From Burkholderiaceae bacterium (GTDB taxonomy: Bacteria; Pseudomonadota; Gammaproteobacteria; Burkholderiales; Burkholderiaceae_C), in NCBI GenBank assembly GCA_031276435.1, contig JAISNB010000082.1, forward strand, positions 1-45,204: a DNA stretch of 45,204 nt, in the 5' to 3' direction. This document shows positions 9,623-18,460 of this stretch, piece after piece. Positions within the stretch are counted from its first letter, which is position 1, and every line of letters starts with the position of its first letter. The position numbers and the translations under genes were made by a program. The notes beneath the pieces were generated by a model. That model searched no databases and was not told the DNA's origin. It saw only the letters and a program-made list of their open reading frames with translations.

Positions 9623-10880
9623 ATGAACAAGCACATTGGCAGCAGCTTCGACGAAGAAGGTGTACGTGAAGAATCCCATGCACCATCCCTGCTGACAGAG
9701 ATACGCACGTCCGACATGCCGGCTGTGTATCAGCGTTTCGCCGATGTCGTGAGGGATCGAATCTGGGCGCGTCGCGTCGAAAAGATCGAGGAGGAAATCA
9801 AGCGCCATCGCTTCCTCAAAACGTATTTGTGTGCGGAAAACGAGATCGCGTTCAGCCTCAACCGATGCAGAGAATTGATCGAGCGTGGGGCAGTCGATGC
9901 AGTCGCCAACCAGAGTGACCTGTATGCGGCGATCAGCTTCGCTGCCCAATCGTTGTCCATGATAGATATGGCAACGCCAGTCGAAGCAAAACGCTTGTGC
10001 AAGCGAGTGGCAGGAGATGACCGATCAAAAGGGAAAGACTTTTGATCTATTGGTGCCTGACATAGGGAACAGTGGTGTTGAAGTTGAGTACAAGTCGATT
10101 TCTGAAGACAAAGGGCGCAAAATCCACCGGCGCGACGCGCTGGAATTTTTCCATCTGGTAGCCAGCAAGTTGGCACGCATCTGCAAAACACTGAAAGTCG
10201 GCTTGTCGGTCGTGCTGACCGTGCCTGGCAGGTTGCCTACGTCATACACAGACCGCAAAGCGCTGGCCGAACTTGTCTGACAGTAAATTGCCACCGGGCA
10301 CAGTGCCAGGCTGGATGGTGACATTGATATCCGCATTGAAGAATTTGAACTTGCGCACCTGGACAATATTAAAGAAAACAACCCTGAAATTGTGCGATCG
10401 GTGATTGAGAAGCTGACCAAAACGCAAAATCAGGAGAGTATTCTCACAGGCACGGAGGCTGGCGGTGTGCTTGTCTTTGTCGTACAAAGCGCGCTCAGAA
10501 ATGACCTGATGGATGCCGTCTTCAAAACGCTTGGCGATGCGGCAAAAGACCAGATGACTGGCACCCGGCCAGCATTACTCATCGCGGGTTTCAACGGACT
10601 CTCCCGTGAACACCTGTTATCGATCGCACAGCAGGATCATGATGCCCACCAACAACCGACCGCGCTGGCGACTGGTGTTAGCCATTTTCTGGCCGCTGGT
10701 CACCGGGGTCACGTGGCGGGAGTCGCCTTTCTCAGCCGTGGTGCACTGCGTCCGGCCACAGACAACGCATTTGACATCGGGGGCAGGGCGTACTATTTTC
10801 CCAATCGCGAAAGCAGGTTCTGGCACAACGACTTTGATGGGTTGTTCGCGGAGCAAAACCTGCCGCAAACGCGCACCTGA
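9623..10880 (+). pseudogene. Antitoxin N-terminus fused to a broken nuclease-like gene
   Basis: The first dozen residues, MNKHIGSSFDEE, are those of HigA-type antitoxins, but no helix-turn-helix follows. From about 9660 a different protein is read: helical sequence to about 10015, then (frame change with deletion) TFDLLVPDIGNSGVEVEYKS, ISEDKGRKIHRRDALEFFHL, a stop at 10278, two compensating shifts, and DGDIDIRIEEFELAHLDNI through to 10880. The D...ExK arrangement (FDLLVPD, then VEVEYKS) resembles the PD-(D/E)XK nuclease core, which is an inference. At least three disruptions make it a pseudogene. The original may have been a restriction- or defence-type cargo gene of the ICE. Confidence 0.5.
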
Positions 10881-10926
10881 GCCGCTGTCGCAGGGTCGTG
10901 CTTGTTTTCTCCGCTACGCTATCCCT

Positions 10927-11277
10927 TCATCGGGCAATTAGGTGCGACTGGCGCAGCTTGAGCGCAAAAGCCACGATTTCCAGGCCGTGATCGAGCATCC
11001 CGCCCGGCCAGGCGTGGTGGTGCGCCTCTGAGGCCGGAAACTGCTGTACCAGCTCGGCATAGCGTTCGATTGGCGCAAGATACAGGGCCTTGAACTGCGC
11101 GCGCGAAAGCGAGGTGCGCTGCCAGATGTGTTCCAGCAGCCTCTGCCGACGCGGAGCAGCCAGAAGCAACGTGGCCGACTGCAGTTGCAGCAACCCTTGG
11201 GAGAACTCGGCAGAATGTGGCACGGTCGCAACGCCGGTTTCGCGCGACGCCCGTTTGCGCTGGAACAGCGAAAGCAT
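10927..11277 (-). pseudogene. Truncated MobH-type relaxase (TraI_2 domain) of an ICE
   Basis: The 116 residues match the N-terminus of TraI/MobH relaxases of SXT- and PFGI-type ICEs: MLSLFQRKRAS, then LLEHIWQRTSLSRAQF, YAELVQQFPASEAHHHAWPG and GMLDHGLEIVAFALKLRQ. The three-His cluster and the following HxxPGGMLDH are the metal-binding HD-like motif. A normal protein has several hundred more residues; this one stops just after LRQSHL at a junction near 10945. Relaxases nick the transfer origin, so this marks the region as former conjugative-element DNA. Confidence 0.75.
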
Positions 11278-11552
11278 GTGAACTTTTGGTGCGGATGGAT
11301 TGGCAAGAGCGCCTTTTGGCCTTTTCAGGCAATGCCCTTGCCCTTGATGCCCCTTCCCTTGTCCCCTTCAACCCTTTGGCCTTTGACCATTTGGGATATA
11401 GCGCAGCCCAAAATGCGCTTCTACAGTCAATGTGGAACTGGCCCCAATCGGATTGGACGTGACTGAGTGCGGGTACTTATCCTATGCTGTACTTTGACCC
11501 ATTCGCTCAATAGCGGTCTTTGCCATGGAGTGTCTTCGCGTGAGCGACATGG
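11278..11552. other. Gene-poor stretch between relaxase remnant and Xre gene
   Basis: No recognised gene. The minus strand is purine-rich, with repeated AAGGG/GGGCAAGG units between about 11320 and 11395. A 55-codon plus-strand frame from the ATG at 11296 to 11462 (MDWQERLLAFSGN...) is open but has no ribosome binding site or known relatives that I recognise. Confidence 0.4.
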
Positions 11553-11581
11553 TTGACAAACGAGACATAAAAGAATAAAGT
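11553..11581 (+). promoter_or_regulatory. Sigma-70-type promoter of the Xre-RES operon
   Basis: TTGACA at 11553-11558 (perfect) and TAAAGT at 11576-11581 (4 of 6) are separated by 17 nt, about 35 bp before the antitoxin start. The AT-rich context supports it. Confidence 0.55.
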
Positions 11582-11616
11582 GATTTCCATCTCAATCCCG
11601 CATGTGGGAGACAAGC

Positions 11617-12243
11617 ATGCCCAAGACCGTTGAATTCATTGCCGACCATCTGCCGCGCGTCACGATGGAGGATGTGCGCCGTTTCATCTCTGCCGTCGAA
11701 ATCCGGGATGCCCGGGCCTTCGCGGCCGAGTTGCAGGCATTTGTCCACGAACGTGTGAAAGCGGTGGAGATTCCTGCCGCCCTGGAGGCGGAGACAGTGG
11801 AACAGACCTTGGCGTGCAAGGTGGGCGCACTGCGCGCCAGCACGCGCTGGGTGCCTGGCGAAACCGACATCCAGCGCGGCCGCGCCATGTTACTGGAAGC
11901 CTTCGAGCGGCCGCACAACCTGCCGCTGCCCAAATTCGCCAAGTTGGCGAACAAGTCACGCCAGCAAATCTACAAGGACATTGTTGCTCGCCGGTTGCTG
12001 GCGCTGAACGTGGGGCCGCGCGGCCAGAAGTTGCCTGACTGGCAGCTCGACCCGGTCAAGCAGCAGTTGACGCAGACCGTGCTTCAGGAGGTCAGGAACA
12101 TCGACAACTGGACGATTTACCGTGCACTGTCCGAACCACTCGAAGGCCTGGGGGAGCGTTCGCCAGTGGATGTGGCAACGCCCGGTTCGATCGACGACGT
12201 GGCCAAGTCTGTATTCAACGTGTTGGGCGTACACGTACATTGA
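11617..12243 (+). CDS. Xre/ParS/MbcA-type antitoxin of a RES toxin
   Basis: This is probably the DNA-binding antitoxin and autorepressor of the RES toxin that follows. Its 208 residues are longer than usual. The first 90 or so are helical and unassigned. A helix-turn-helix-like part (LPKFAKLANKSRQQIYKDIV) occupies about residues 104-125. The C-terminal 60 residues (DNWTIYRALSEPLEGLGERS, then PVDVAT and DVAKSVFNVLG) resemble the DUF2384 (MbcA/ParS) toxin-binding domain. The ATG at 11617 is preferred over 11602 because GGGAGA lies 6 nt upstream of it. The toxin gene starts 12 bp after the stop, so the two are co-transcribed. The gene appears intact. Confidence 0.75.
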   Translation: MPKTVEFIADHLPRVTMEDVRRFISAVEIRDARAFAAELQAFVHERVKAVEIPAALEAETVEQTLACKVGALRASTRWVPGETDIQRGRAMLLEAFERPHNLPLPKFAKLANKSRQQIYKDIVARRLLALNVGPRGQKLPDWQLDPVKQQLTQTVLQEVRNIDNWTIYRALSEPLEGLGERSPVDVATPGSIDDVAKSVFNVLGVHVH

Positions 12244-12255
12244 GGCGGGCTTGGC

Positions 12256-12975
12256 GTGTACAGCCGATTGCCGTCGTTGCGGATCGATGCGGGTGAACTG
12301 CTTCAGCATGTGAGCCGCGCCATTTATCGGGGCAGTCCGCTGTACTACGGCCGCGACGGCACCAACCGCTACGACGATCCCGCGCGAGCCTACGGCGTAC
12401 TCTACCTGGGCCGTGATCTTCCCACAGCGCTGATGGAGTCGGTGTTTCACAAACACCAGTGGCTCGCGAACACGAAGCGCTCGATCGCGCTGAAAGAAGT
12501 CCGCAGTCGGCTGGTGCGCGCCGTAGGTGTTCTGGACGATCTGCGCTTGGCCGATCTCACGGCAGCGGGCGTTATGGCGGGTTACTTTGGCCTGAATCTG
12601 GAGCAGTTGTCCAGCCGGGACTACACACACACCCAGCAAATGTCTGCTCAGGTGCATGCGATGCACGCAGAGGACGGCCAGCCGTTGTTCGACGGAATCC
12701 TCTTTCCATCACGCAACAACTACCCCGCCGCGAGCATTGCCCTGTTCGAGCGTGCAAAAGCGAAGGTCAGCGTCATTGAGGACATCGACCTGATCGACCA
12801 TGTGGACTGGCCTCGCTTCGTTGCCACCTATCGCATTGGCGTGGAACCAGACCCCGGCCGGGTAGAGCCTGATAACGAAGTGTTCCCAAACAGCTTGGGC
12901 GCCCCACCCGTGCTCACGGGTTGCCCGCGCCACCAGACTGTGCACCTGCAGGCCGGAGCCGCCCGGTGGCGATGA
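12256..12975 (+). CDS. RES-domain toxin
   Basis: RES toxins consume NAD+ (ParT and MbcT are characterised examples). The 239-residue protein has the RES signature: IYRGSPLYYG with Arg25, NRYDDP with Arg38, GVLYLG with Tyr50 and ALMESVF with Glu61, then the conserved FDGILFPS and NYPAASIALFE blocks near 165-180. The Arg, Tyr and Glu positions known to matter are present, so it may be active. The start is a GTG, consistent with translational coupling to the antitoxin. The last 40 residues after YRIGVEPD are less typical and could be read-through into foreign sequence. It is the only TA pair in the window with both genes apparently whole. Confidence 0.8.
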   Translation: MYSRLPSLRIDAGELLQHVSRAIYRGSPLYYGRDGTNRYDDPARAYGVLYLGRDLPTALMESVFHKHQWLANTKRSIALKEVRSRLVRAVGVLDDLRLADLTAAGVMAGYFGLNLEQLSSRDYTHTQQMSAQVHAMHAEDGQPLFDGILFPSRNNYPAASIALFERAKAKVSVIEDIDLIDHVDWPRFVATYRIGVEPDPGRVEPDNEVFPNSLGAPPVLTGCPRHQTVHLQAGAARWR

Positions 12976-13032
12976 TGTTGGTGTTCAAATGATTTGCCTG
13001 AGCCGCTCTGCAATCGTCATGGCGGTCTTCCT

Positions 13033-14316
13033 TCAGATTGGCTCGACGGCTGCCGCTGTCCGCGCGGATTCAGCAGAAGAAGCTTCTGGTGCCGTGCCGA
13101 TGCCAGCTTTTTGCGGCGGCGCAGTGCCATTGACGCGCCAATCACCCACCAGACGGTCGTGATAGACGCGCGGATTGTGCGACGCCAGTGTGCGGGCGTT
13201 GCGCCAGTGCCGGTCGAGCCCGTGTTCCTTCTTGGCCGCCGATGCGCCCAGCGCGTCGAACAGGCAGGTAGTGGCTTCCAGCACCAGATCGGTGACGACG
13301 GTCACGGTTTGGCTGACTTCGATATCGGCCAGCGTATAGGCCTGCTGGCGCGCCGCTTCATCGGGGTTGTCACGTTGCCCGGCAGCGCGCTGCAAGGCAT
13401 GCGCGGCCTGCTGGGCCGCAGCACTCGCCACATAGGCCAGGCTGTGTACGCGCCCCACGATCTGGAGAATTTGCGGGTCCTCGCTGAAGCGGCGCACCTG
13501 CGTGCGACCGCCGTAGATGCGGGTGCGGCTGGCGACCAAAGGTGCGAGATCGCTGGCAGCGGCACGGGCCACGCCCGCGAGAGTGGAAATATGCACAAGT
13601 TGAAAGAATCCCGTAGCGTAGGGGAAACGCTCTGCCGAAGGTTTGACCAGTGCCGCATCAATGTGCACATCGGTAAAGCGGGCCGTGCCGCTGGCGCTGA
13701 GCTGCTGGCCGAAGCCGTCCCAGTCATCGAAAATCTCCACGCCCGCTGCCCGTGTGGGCACCAGTACACTGACGGTCCGTCCGTCCAGTGTTTGCGCCGT
13801 CAGGTTGATCCAGTCCGCGTACAGCGAGCCGCTGGTGTAGTACTTGGCCCCATTGAGACGCCAATGCCCATCATCGGTGGGGGTGAGTTTGGTGCCCAGC
13901 GTGCCCAGGGCATGCTCGCCAGCCTCGGAAAAACCGCTGCCGGAAAAATCCCCTGCGGCCAGATGTTGCAGCCAATGCCGACGCCACGCGCTGTCGGCAC
14001 TGTCCAGCACTTCCTCGACAAAACCCAGATGGGAACGCAAGGCGTTGACCGCGTTGGGATCAGCCTCGCCCAACTCAATCAGGGCGGCGAACAGCTCGCC
14101 CAGGGTAGCACCTCGGCCACCCAATTGCTCAGGCAGACGCCAGCGCGTCAGGCCTGCCTCCCGCAGGGCCTTCACTTCGGGAAACAGCAGTTCGTGCTGC
14201 AGCTCGCGCTGCACGGCCCGTTCGCGAATCTGGCGGAATACCGGCCGCAGCGGCGCGACCAGTTCCTCATAGCGGGCACTGGGGCCTTGCCCCCAGCCGG
14301 AGGCAATATCAGTCAT
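13033..14316 (-). CDS. Acyl-CoA-dehydrogenase-fold flavoprotein, DszC/SfnB-like
   Basis: Members of this subgroup (DszC, SfnB) use the acyl-CoA dehydrogenase fold for sulfur-compound oxidation rather than beta-oxidation. The 427-residue protein has the N-terminal helical domain, the beta domain with HWRLNGAKYYTSG and VLVPTRAAGVEIFDDWDGFG, and the C-terminal helices. It ends in DRHWRNARTLASHNPRVYHD then VGDWRVNG, which aligns with the C-terminal WRN-R-T-HxP...LNG pattern of DszC and SfnB. A monooxygenase role on a thioether or sulfoxide is inferred; the substrate is unknown. AGGAG about 9 nt before the ATG supports the start. It is the second gene after an aldo/keto reductase (19-bp gap), transcribed away from the peptide-type ABC operon, and it borders ICE debris on its other side. 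Confidence 0.8.
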   Translation of the reverse strand: MTDIASGWGQGPSARYEELVAPLRPVFRQIRERAVQRELQHELLFPEVKALREAGLTRWRLPEQLGGRGATLGELFAALIELGEADPNAVNALRSHLGFVEEVLDSADSAWRRHWLQHLAAGDFSGSGFSEAGEHALGTLGTKLTPTDDGHWRLNGAKYYTSGSLYADWINLTAQTLDGRTVSVLVPTRAAGVEIFDDWDGFGQQLSASGTARFTDVHIDAALVKPSAERFPYATGFFQLVHISTLAGVARAAASDLAPLVASRTRIYGGRTQVRRFSEDPQILQIVGRVHSLAYVASAAAQQAAHALQRAAGQRDNPDEAARQQAYTLADIEVSQTVTVVTDLVLEATTCLFDALGASAAKKEHGLDRHWRNARTLASHNPRVYHDRLVGDWRVNGTAPPQKAGIGTAPEASSAESARTAAAVEPI

Positions 14317-14335
14317 CGTATGGATACTCCTGCCA

Positions 14336-15352
14336 TCAACTCACGTAGGGACGGCGGCCAAAGAACAGGTGTCCGGGATCATTGAAACCGGGCGTGGAGG
14401 AATGGCCTGTCGCCACCAGACTGTTGACCAGCGCCTCATCTTCCGCGGTGAATTGGTACTGCAGAGCGGGCAGGTAGTCTTCCCATTGTGCCTCGGTGCG
14501 CGGGCCAACGATGGGAGCCGTAATCAGGCGGTTGTTGAGCACCCAGGCCAGCGCGAACTGGCCCGGGCTGATGCCACGCGCGGCGGCATGCGCGCTGATG
14601 ATCTTCGCCAGCTTCAACGATTCCTCGCGCCATTCGGTCTGGTGCAGGCGTTTGTCATTGCGGCCTGCGCGTGTATCGGAACCGGGCTGTTCGCCGGGCT
14701 GGTATTTTGCCGTCAGCACACCTCGCGCCAGCGGGCTGTAGGGCACCACGCCCAAGCCGTAATGATCGGCCGCATCCAGATGTTCGAACTCGATCTGGCG
14801 ATTGGCGAGGTTGTACAGCGGCTGGCTGGCAATGGGGCGATCCACACCGAGCTGATCGGCCACGCGGCTGTATTCGGCAATCTTCCAGGCGCGATGGTTG
14901 GACAGACCCCAGTAACGAATCTTGCCTTCGGCCACCAGTTCGCTGAGAGCGCGAACCGTCTCCTCCGGGCGAGTCAGGTGGTCTTCGCGATGCTGATAGT
15001 AGATGTCGATGTAATCCGTCCCCAGCCGCTTGAGGCTGCCTTCGACTGCCCGGCGAATGTACTTGCGCGTCGCGCCCTGGCTGTTGGGATCGGCACCGCG
15101 CGGACTGGCGAACTTGGTGGCCAGCACCCAGTCGTCGCGCTGGACGCGAATTGCGTTGCCCACCACCACCTCGGACTGGAAGTTGGCATAACCGTCCGCC
15201 GTGTCGATGAAGTTGATGCCTTGCTCGCGGGCGCGGGCAATGATGCGGCGGGACGTTGGCTCATCGGTCTCGCCACCGAACATCATGGTGCCAAGGCACA
15301 AGGGAGAGACGCGCAGGCCATTACGGCCAAGGGGACGGTAAGTGATGCTCAT
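14336..15352 (-). CDS. Aldo/keto reductase
   Basis: An NADPH-dependent oxidoreductase of 338 residues from the ATG at 15352; the frame is longer but the extra N-terminus is atypical. The TIM-barrel tetrad is visible: Asp50 and Tyr55 in NFIDTADGYAN, Lys80 in WVLATKF, and His121 in YIDIYYQHRED. The N-terminal pattern RPLGRNGLRVSPLCLGTMMF places it with the YajO/Gpr-like or PhdYeVhG-type reductases, some of which act on aldehydes. Any part in sulfur metabolism, for instance handling aldehyde or ketone products of C-S cleavage, is inferred from its place in the operon with the DszC/SfnB-like gene. The ribosome binding site is weak. Confidence 0.85.
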   Translation of the reverse strand: MSITYRPLGRNGLRVSPLCLGTMMFGGETDEPTSRRIIARAREQGINFIDTADGYANFQSEVVVGNAIRVQRDDWVLATKFASPRGADPNSQGATRKYIRRAVEGSLKRLGTDYIDIYYQHREDHLTRPEETVRALSELVAEGKIRYWGLSNHRAWKIAEYSRVADQLGVDRPIASQPLYNLANRQIEFEHLDAADHYGLGVVPYSPLARGVLTAKYQPGEQPGSDTRAGRNDKRLHQTEWREESLKLAKIISAHAAARGISPGQFALAWVLNNRLITAPIVGPRTEAQWEDYLPALQYQFTAEDEALVNSLVATGHSSTPGFNDPGHLFFGRRPYVS

Positions 15353-15720
15353 AGGACGGATGGATGATGCTGTCGTGAAAAATGGAAATACAGATTTTGC
15401 ATTTTTTCGTGGATTCCACAAAATATCCATTTATCATGAGTTCATGCGGAATAGTCATTACATTTTCATGGCATGAGCTTATTCTTTTTAAGGCATTTTG
15501 TCAAAACCGAATGGTTTCATGGATTACCGCGGCATCGGCCATGGGAAAGCCGATTCATCCGCCCCAGGGTCCGTGCGCGCCTGCCCTCGGGATCGGGATG
15601 GGCGGCAAGGCGGAGGATTTTGGCCTCAAAAAACAAGGCGGCGCAGGCCCAAAGATGGGGGGAGGCGAGGGCATCCGGCTTGAATCCAGCGCACCCCAAA
15701 ACCAATCAGTCCATATGGAT
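15353..15720. other. Divergent intergenic region, left part
   Basis: Between the aldo/keto reductase and the first dipeptide-type receptor. The part to about 15500 is AT-rich and includes GTGGATTCCAC (15411-15421), an 11-bp palindrome, likely within the control region of the minus-strand operon. A GC-rich patch at about 15535-15705 interrupts it and looks like inserted or foreign sequence. No gene is supported. Confidence 0.5.
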
Positions 15721-15742
15721 ATTCAAGTATTCGCTAATGAAT
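15721..15742 (+). promoter_or_regulatory. Possible LysR-type operator upstream of the ABC operon
   Basis: ATTCA (15721-15725) and TGAAT (15738-15742) form an inverted repeat with a 12-nt spacer, just upstream of the -35 box of the next promoter. Sulfur-starvation regulators such as CysB and Cbl bind AT-rich dyads in this position, but the match is too short to assign. Confidence 0.3.
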
Positions 15743-15751
15743 TAATAATCT

Positions 15752-15780
15752 TTGACTTATCGCAATCCGGTTCATACAAT
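15752..15780 (+). promoter_or_regulatory. Sigma-70-type promoter of the dipeptide-type ABC operon
   Basis: TTGACT (15752-15757, 5 of 6) and TACAAT (15775-15780, 5 of 6) have the ideal 17-nt spacing. The -10 box ends 33 nt before the ATG of the receptor gene, giving a short leader. Confidence 0.65.
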
Positions 15781-15813
15781 GCACGATCCTTTTTCAACAA
15801 TTTTTCCGTTTTC

Positions 15814-17406
15814 ATGTTTCAAAACCACAAAAATCTGCTCTCGGGCGCTGTACTGGCGCTTGGCCTTGCCTTGGGTGTGCTGCCCGCGGGCGCTTTGGCA
15901 CAGCCCCAAAAACACGGTGGCACGCTGCACTGGATCGTCACACCCGAGCCTGCAAGCTTCATCCCGCTGACGACCACGGCGGGGGGCAGCACGGAGCTGG
16001 GACCCAAAGTCGTCGAAGGCCTGCTGACCTACGACTTCAAACTGCAACCCATCGCGCAATTGGCCACTGCCTGGGAGGTTTCGCCCGATGGCCTGCAATA
16101 CACCTTCACCTTGCGCCAAGGCGTGCAATGGCACGACGGCAAGCCCTTCACCGCGGCGGACGTGGCCTACTCCATCCAGACGCTCAAGACCGTGCACCCG
16201 CGCGGGCGCGTGACATTTGCCAACATCAGCCAGATCGAAACGCCCAATGCGCACACCGTGCGGTTGATACTCAGCAAACCAGCGCCATATCTGCTGGCCG
16301 CCCTGGCCGCGGCCGAATCCCCCATCGTCCCCAAGCATTTGTATGAAGGCAAGGATGTCGCCTCCAACGAACTGAACAATGCACCCATCGGCACTGGGCC
16401 ATTCGTGTTCAAGGAATGGGTGCGCGGCAGCCATGTGCGGCTGGAGCGCAACCCCAACTACTGGGACAAGCCCAAGCCCTATCTGGATGCCATTGTGGCG
16501 CGCTTCATCCCCGAGGCGGCGTCCCGCGCCGCCGCGCTGGAATCGGGCGAGATCCAGTTGGCCAACAAGGCCATCCCGCTGTCGGACGTCGAGCGTTTCA
16601 GGAAACTGCCCAACGTCCTCGTAGAAATTACACCCTGGCCCTACGTGGGCGACCATCAGCAGATTTACTTCAACTTTGAATTCGCGCCGTTCAAAAAACG
16701 CGAAGTTCGCCAGGCCGTTGCCCAGTCCATCAACATCGCGGCGTTTGCCAAGACCATCTGGTTTGGCCACGGCGTCATTTCGGCTTCGCCTATTGGCAAG
16801 GCCGAGGTACGCTACCACAACGACGCCATCCGGCATTACCCCTATGACGTCAAGGCCGCCGAAGCCCTGCTGGACAAGGCCGGTTATCCGCGCGCAGCGG
16901 ATGGTACGCGCTTCAAGGTGCGCATTCTCTACAACCCGTTTCAGGATCGGCGCGCGGCAGACTTTCTGCGCCAGTCGCTGCAACGCGTTGGTATCGCGGG
17001 CGAGATCGAGGCGCTGGACTTTGCGACCTACGTCACGCGCGTCTACACCGACCGCGCCTTCGACATCGTGCTCGAAAACCTCACCAACCTGTTTGACCCG
17101 ACGGTCGGTGTGCAGCGCGTGTTCTGGTCGAAGAACTTCAAGATCGGGCTGCCGTTTTCCAACGCACCACATTACGTCAACGCCGAGGTGGATCGCCTGC
17201 TTGAAGGCGCGGCCGCCGAGCCTGACGAAGCCAGGCGCCGCAATTTGTTCCTGCGCTTTCAGCAGGTGCTGCACGACGATGTCGCCTCCATCGAACTGGG
17301 CGCCAACCCCAACGTCACGGTGGTGGACAGGCGCCTGAAAGACTATGCCCTTACCGCCGAAGGCACGCGGGGCAGCTTTGCCAACACCTATTTCGACAAG
17401 CCCTGA
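15814..17406 (+). CDS. Dipeptide/oligopeptide-type substrate-binding protein (SBP 1)
   Basis: Periplasmic receptor of the SBP_bac_5 family feeding the permeases encoded next. From the ATG at 15814 the 530 residues begin with a signal peptide (basic start, hydrophobic LLSGAVLALGLALGVLP, cleavage near ALAQP). The mature start HGGTLHW is typical of the family. Family motifs follow: VVEGLLTYDF, TLRQGVQWHDGKPFTAADVA, GTGPFVFKEW, RNPNYWDKPKPYLDAIV. FDPTVGVQRVFWSKNFKIGL near residue 430 is shared with the four other receptors in this window. The stop is 19 bp before the first permease gene, whose AGGAGG overlaps this end. The ligand is unknown; genomic context suggests organosulfur compounds. Confidence 0.88.
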   Translation: MFQNHKNLLSGAVLALGLALGVLPAGALAQPQKHGGTLHWIVTPEPASFIPLTTTAGGSTELGPKVVEGLLTYDFKLQPIAQLATAWEVSPDGLQYTFTLRQGVQWHDGKPFTAADVAYSIQTLKTVHPRGRVTFANISQIETPNAHTVRLILSKPAPYLLAALAAAESPIVPKHLYEGKDVASNELNNAPIGTGPFVFKEWVRGSHVRLERNPNYWDKPKPYLDAIVARFIPEAASRAAALESGEIQLANKAIPLSDVERFRKLPNVLVEITPWPYVGDHQQIYFNFEFAPFKKREVRQAVAQSINIAAFAKTIWFGHGVISASPIGKAEVRYHNDAIRHYPYDVKAAEALLDKAGYPRAADGTRFKVRILYNPFQDRRAADFLRQSLQRVGIAGEIEALDFATYVTRVYTDRAFDIVLENLTNLFDPTVGVQRVFWSKNFKIGLPFSNAPHYVNAEVDRLLEGAAAEPDEARRRNLFLRFQQVLHDDVASIELGANPNVTVVDRRLKDYALTAEGTRGSFANTYFDKP

Positions 17407-17425
17407 CAGGAGGAGCCGCCGCGCC

Positions 17426-18427
17426 ATGAGCCAACAAGGTCAAAGCAACTTTGTCCGCATCGTCGGTGTCCTGCGGCGCAACGCCTGGCAGGCCATCCCC
17501 ACGATACTGGGCATCATCATCCTGAACTTCATCCTGATGGAACTGGTGCCGGGCGACGCCGCGGACGTGATCGCTGCCGAATCCGGCGCGGCAACAGAAG
17601 AAAGCATGGCGCAGTTGCGCAGCCACTTCGGGCTGGATTTGCCAATGCTCAAGCGTCTGGGCAACTATCTGCTGAACATTGCGCAATTCGATCTGGGCCT
17701 CTCGCCACGCCACAACACATCCGTGGCCACACTCATCTTCGACCGCCTGGGCAATACCCTGCTGCTGATGGGAACGGCGCTTGGCGTTGCCGTGCTGACT
17801 GGCGCTCTGCTGGGCGTACTGATGTCCGCCCGCGCGGGCAAGTGGCAGGACAAAATCCTCTCCGTGCTGGCCTTGCTGCTGTACTCCACGCCCGCTTTCT
17901 GGCTCGGGCTGATGGCCATCGTGCTGTTTTCCGTCCAGCTCGGCTGGTTTCCCACCGGCGGCAGCCACACCATTGGCGCGGCCCTCACAGGCTGGGACTT
18001 GCTGACCGACAAGCTGCGCCACCTGTTCTTGCCAGCCATTGCCGCATCGGGCTTTTACATCGCCATCTTCTCGCGCCTGACGCGCGCCTCGATGCTGGAA
18101 GTCAACCGCCAGGACTATGTGCGCACGGCTGAATCCAAAGGCCTCTCGCCCGCGCGCATCACTTTCGGCCACGTGCTGCGCAATGCGCTGATTCCCGTCA
18201 CCACCGTCGCGGGCATGCACTTTGGCGCCTTGCTGGGTGGCGCCACCGTGATCGAAACGGTGTTCAGCTGGCCCGGCCTGGGCCGGCTGGCGCTGGAGTC
18301 GGTGCTGGCGCGCGATTATTCCGTCCTTTTGGGCATTTTGTTCCTGTCCTCGCTGCTGGTGATCGCCGCCAACATGCTGGTGGATTTGTTGCAGGCCTGG
18401 CTGGATCCGCGCATCCAGGTGCGCTGA
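17426..18427 (+). CDS. ABC transporter permease, DppB/OppB type
   Basis: First membrane subunit of the dipeptide-type importer, 333 residues from the ATG at 17426 with AGGAGGAG upstream. It has six predicted helices: one near the N-terminus (AIPTILGIIILNFILMELVPGD) and a block of five after the periplasmic loop. The loop contains HFGLDLPMLKRLGNYL and DLGLSPRHNTSV, where family members interact with the receptor. The EAA-type coupling loop is visible as RQDYVRTAESKGLSPARITF. It is followed at 33 bp by the partner permease. Confidence 0.92.
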   Translation: MSQQGQSNFVRIVGVLRRNAWQAIPTILGIIILNFILMELVPGDAADVIAAESGAATEESMAQLRSHFGLDLPMLKRLGNYLLNIAQFDLGLSPRHNTSVATLIFDRLGNTLLLMGTALGVAVLTGALLGVLMSARAGKWQDKILSVLALLLYSTPAFWLGLMAIVLFSVQLGWFPTGGSHTIGAALTGWDLLTDKLRHLFLPAIAASGFYIAIFSRLTRASMLEVNRQDYVRTAESKGLSPARITFGHVLRNALIPVTTVAGMHFGALLGGATVIETVFSWPGLGRLALESVLARDYSVLLGILFLSSLLVIAANMLVDLLQAWLDPRIQVR

Positions 18428-18460
18428 CCCTTTTTGCTTACCTCCGGTTGAAAGGCTCTC

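Noticed and set aside
12994..14385. Plus-strand frame of 463 codons opposite the DszC/SfnB-like gene
   Set aside because: Antisense to a gene with strong conserved motifs and a ribosome binding site.
15440..15500. Possible sigma-54 promoter (TGGCATGAGCTTATTC) as used by sfn genes
   Set aside because: The GG at -24 is present but the -12 GC is missing, so it does not meet the minimum consensus.
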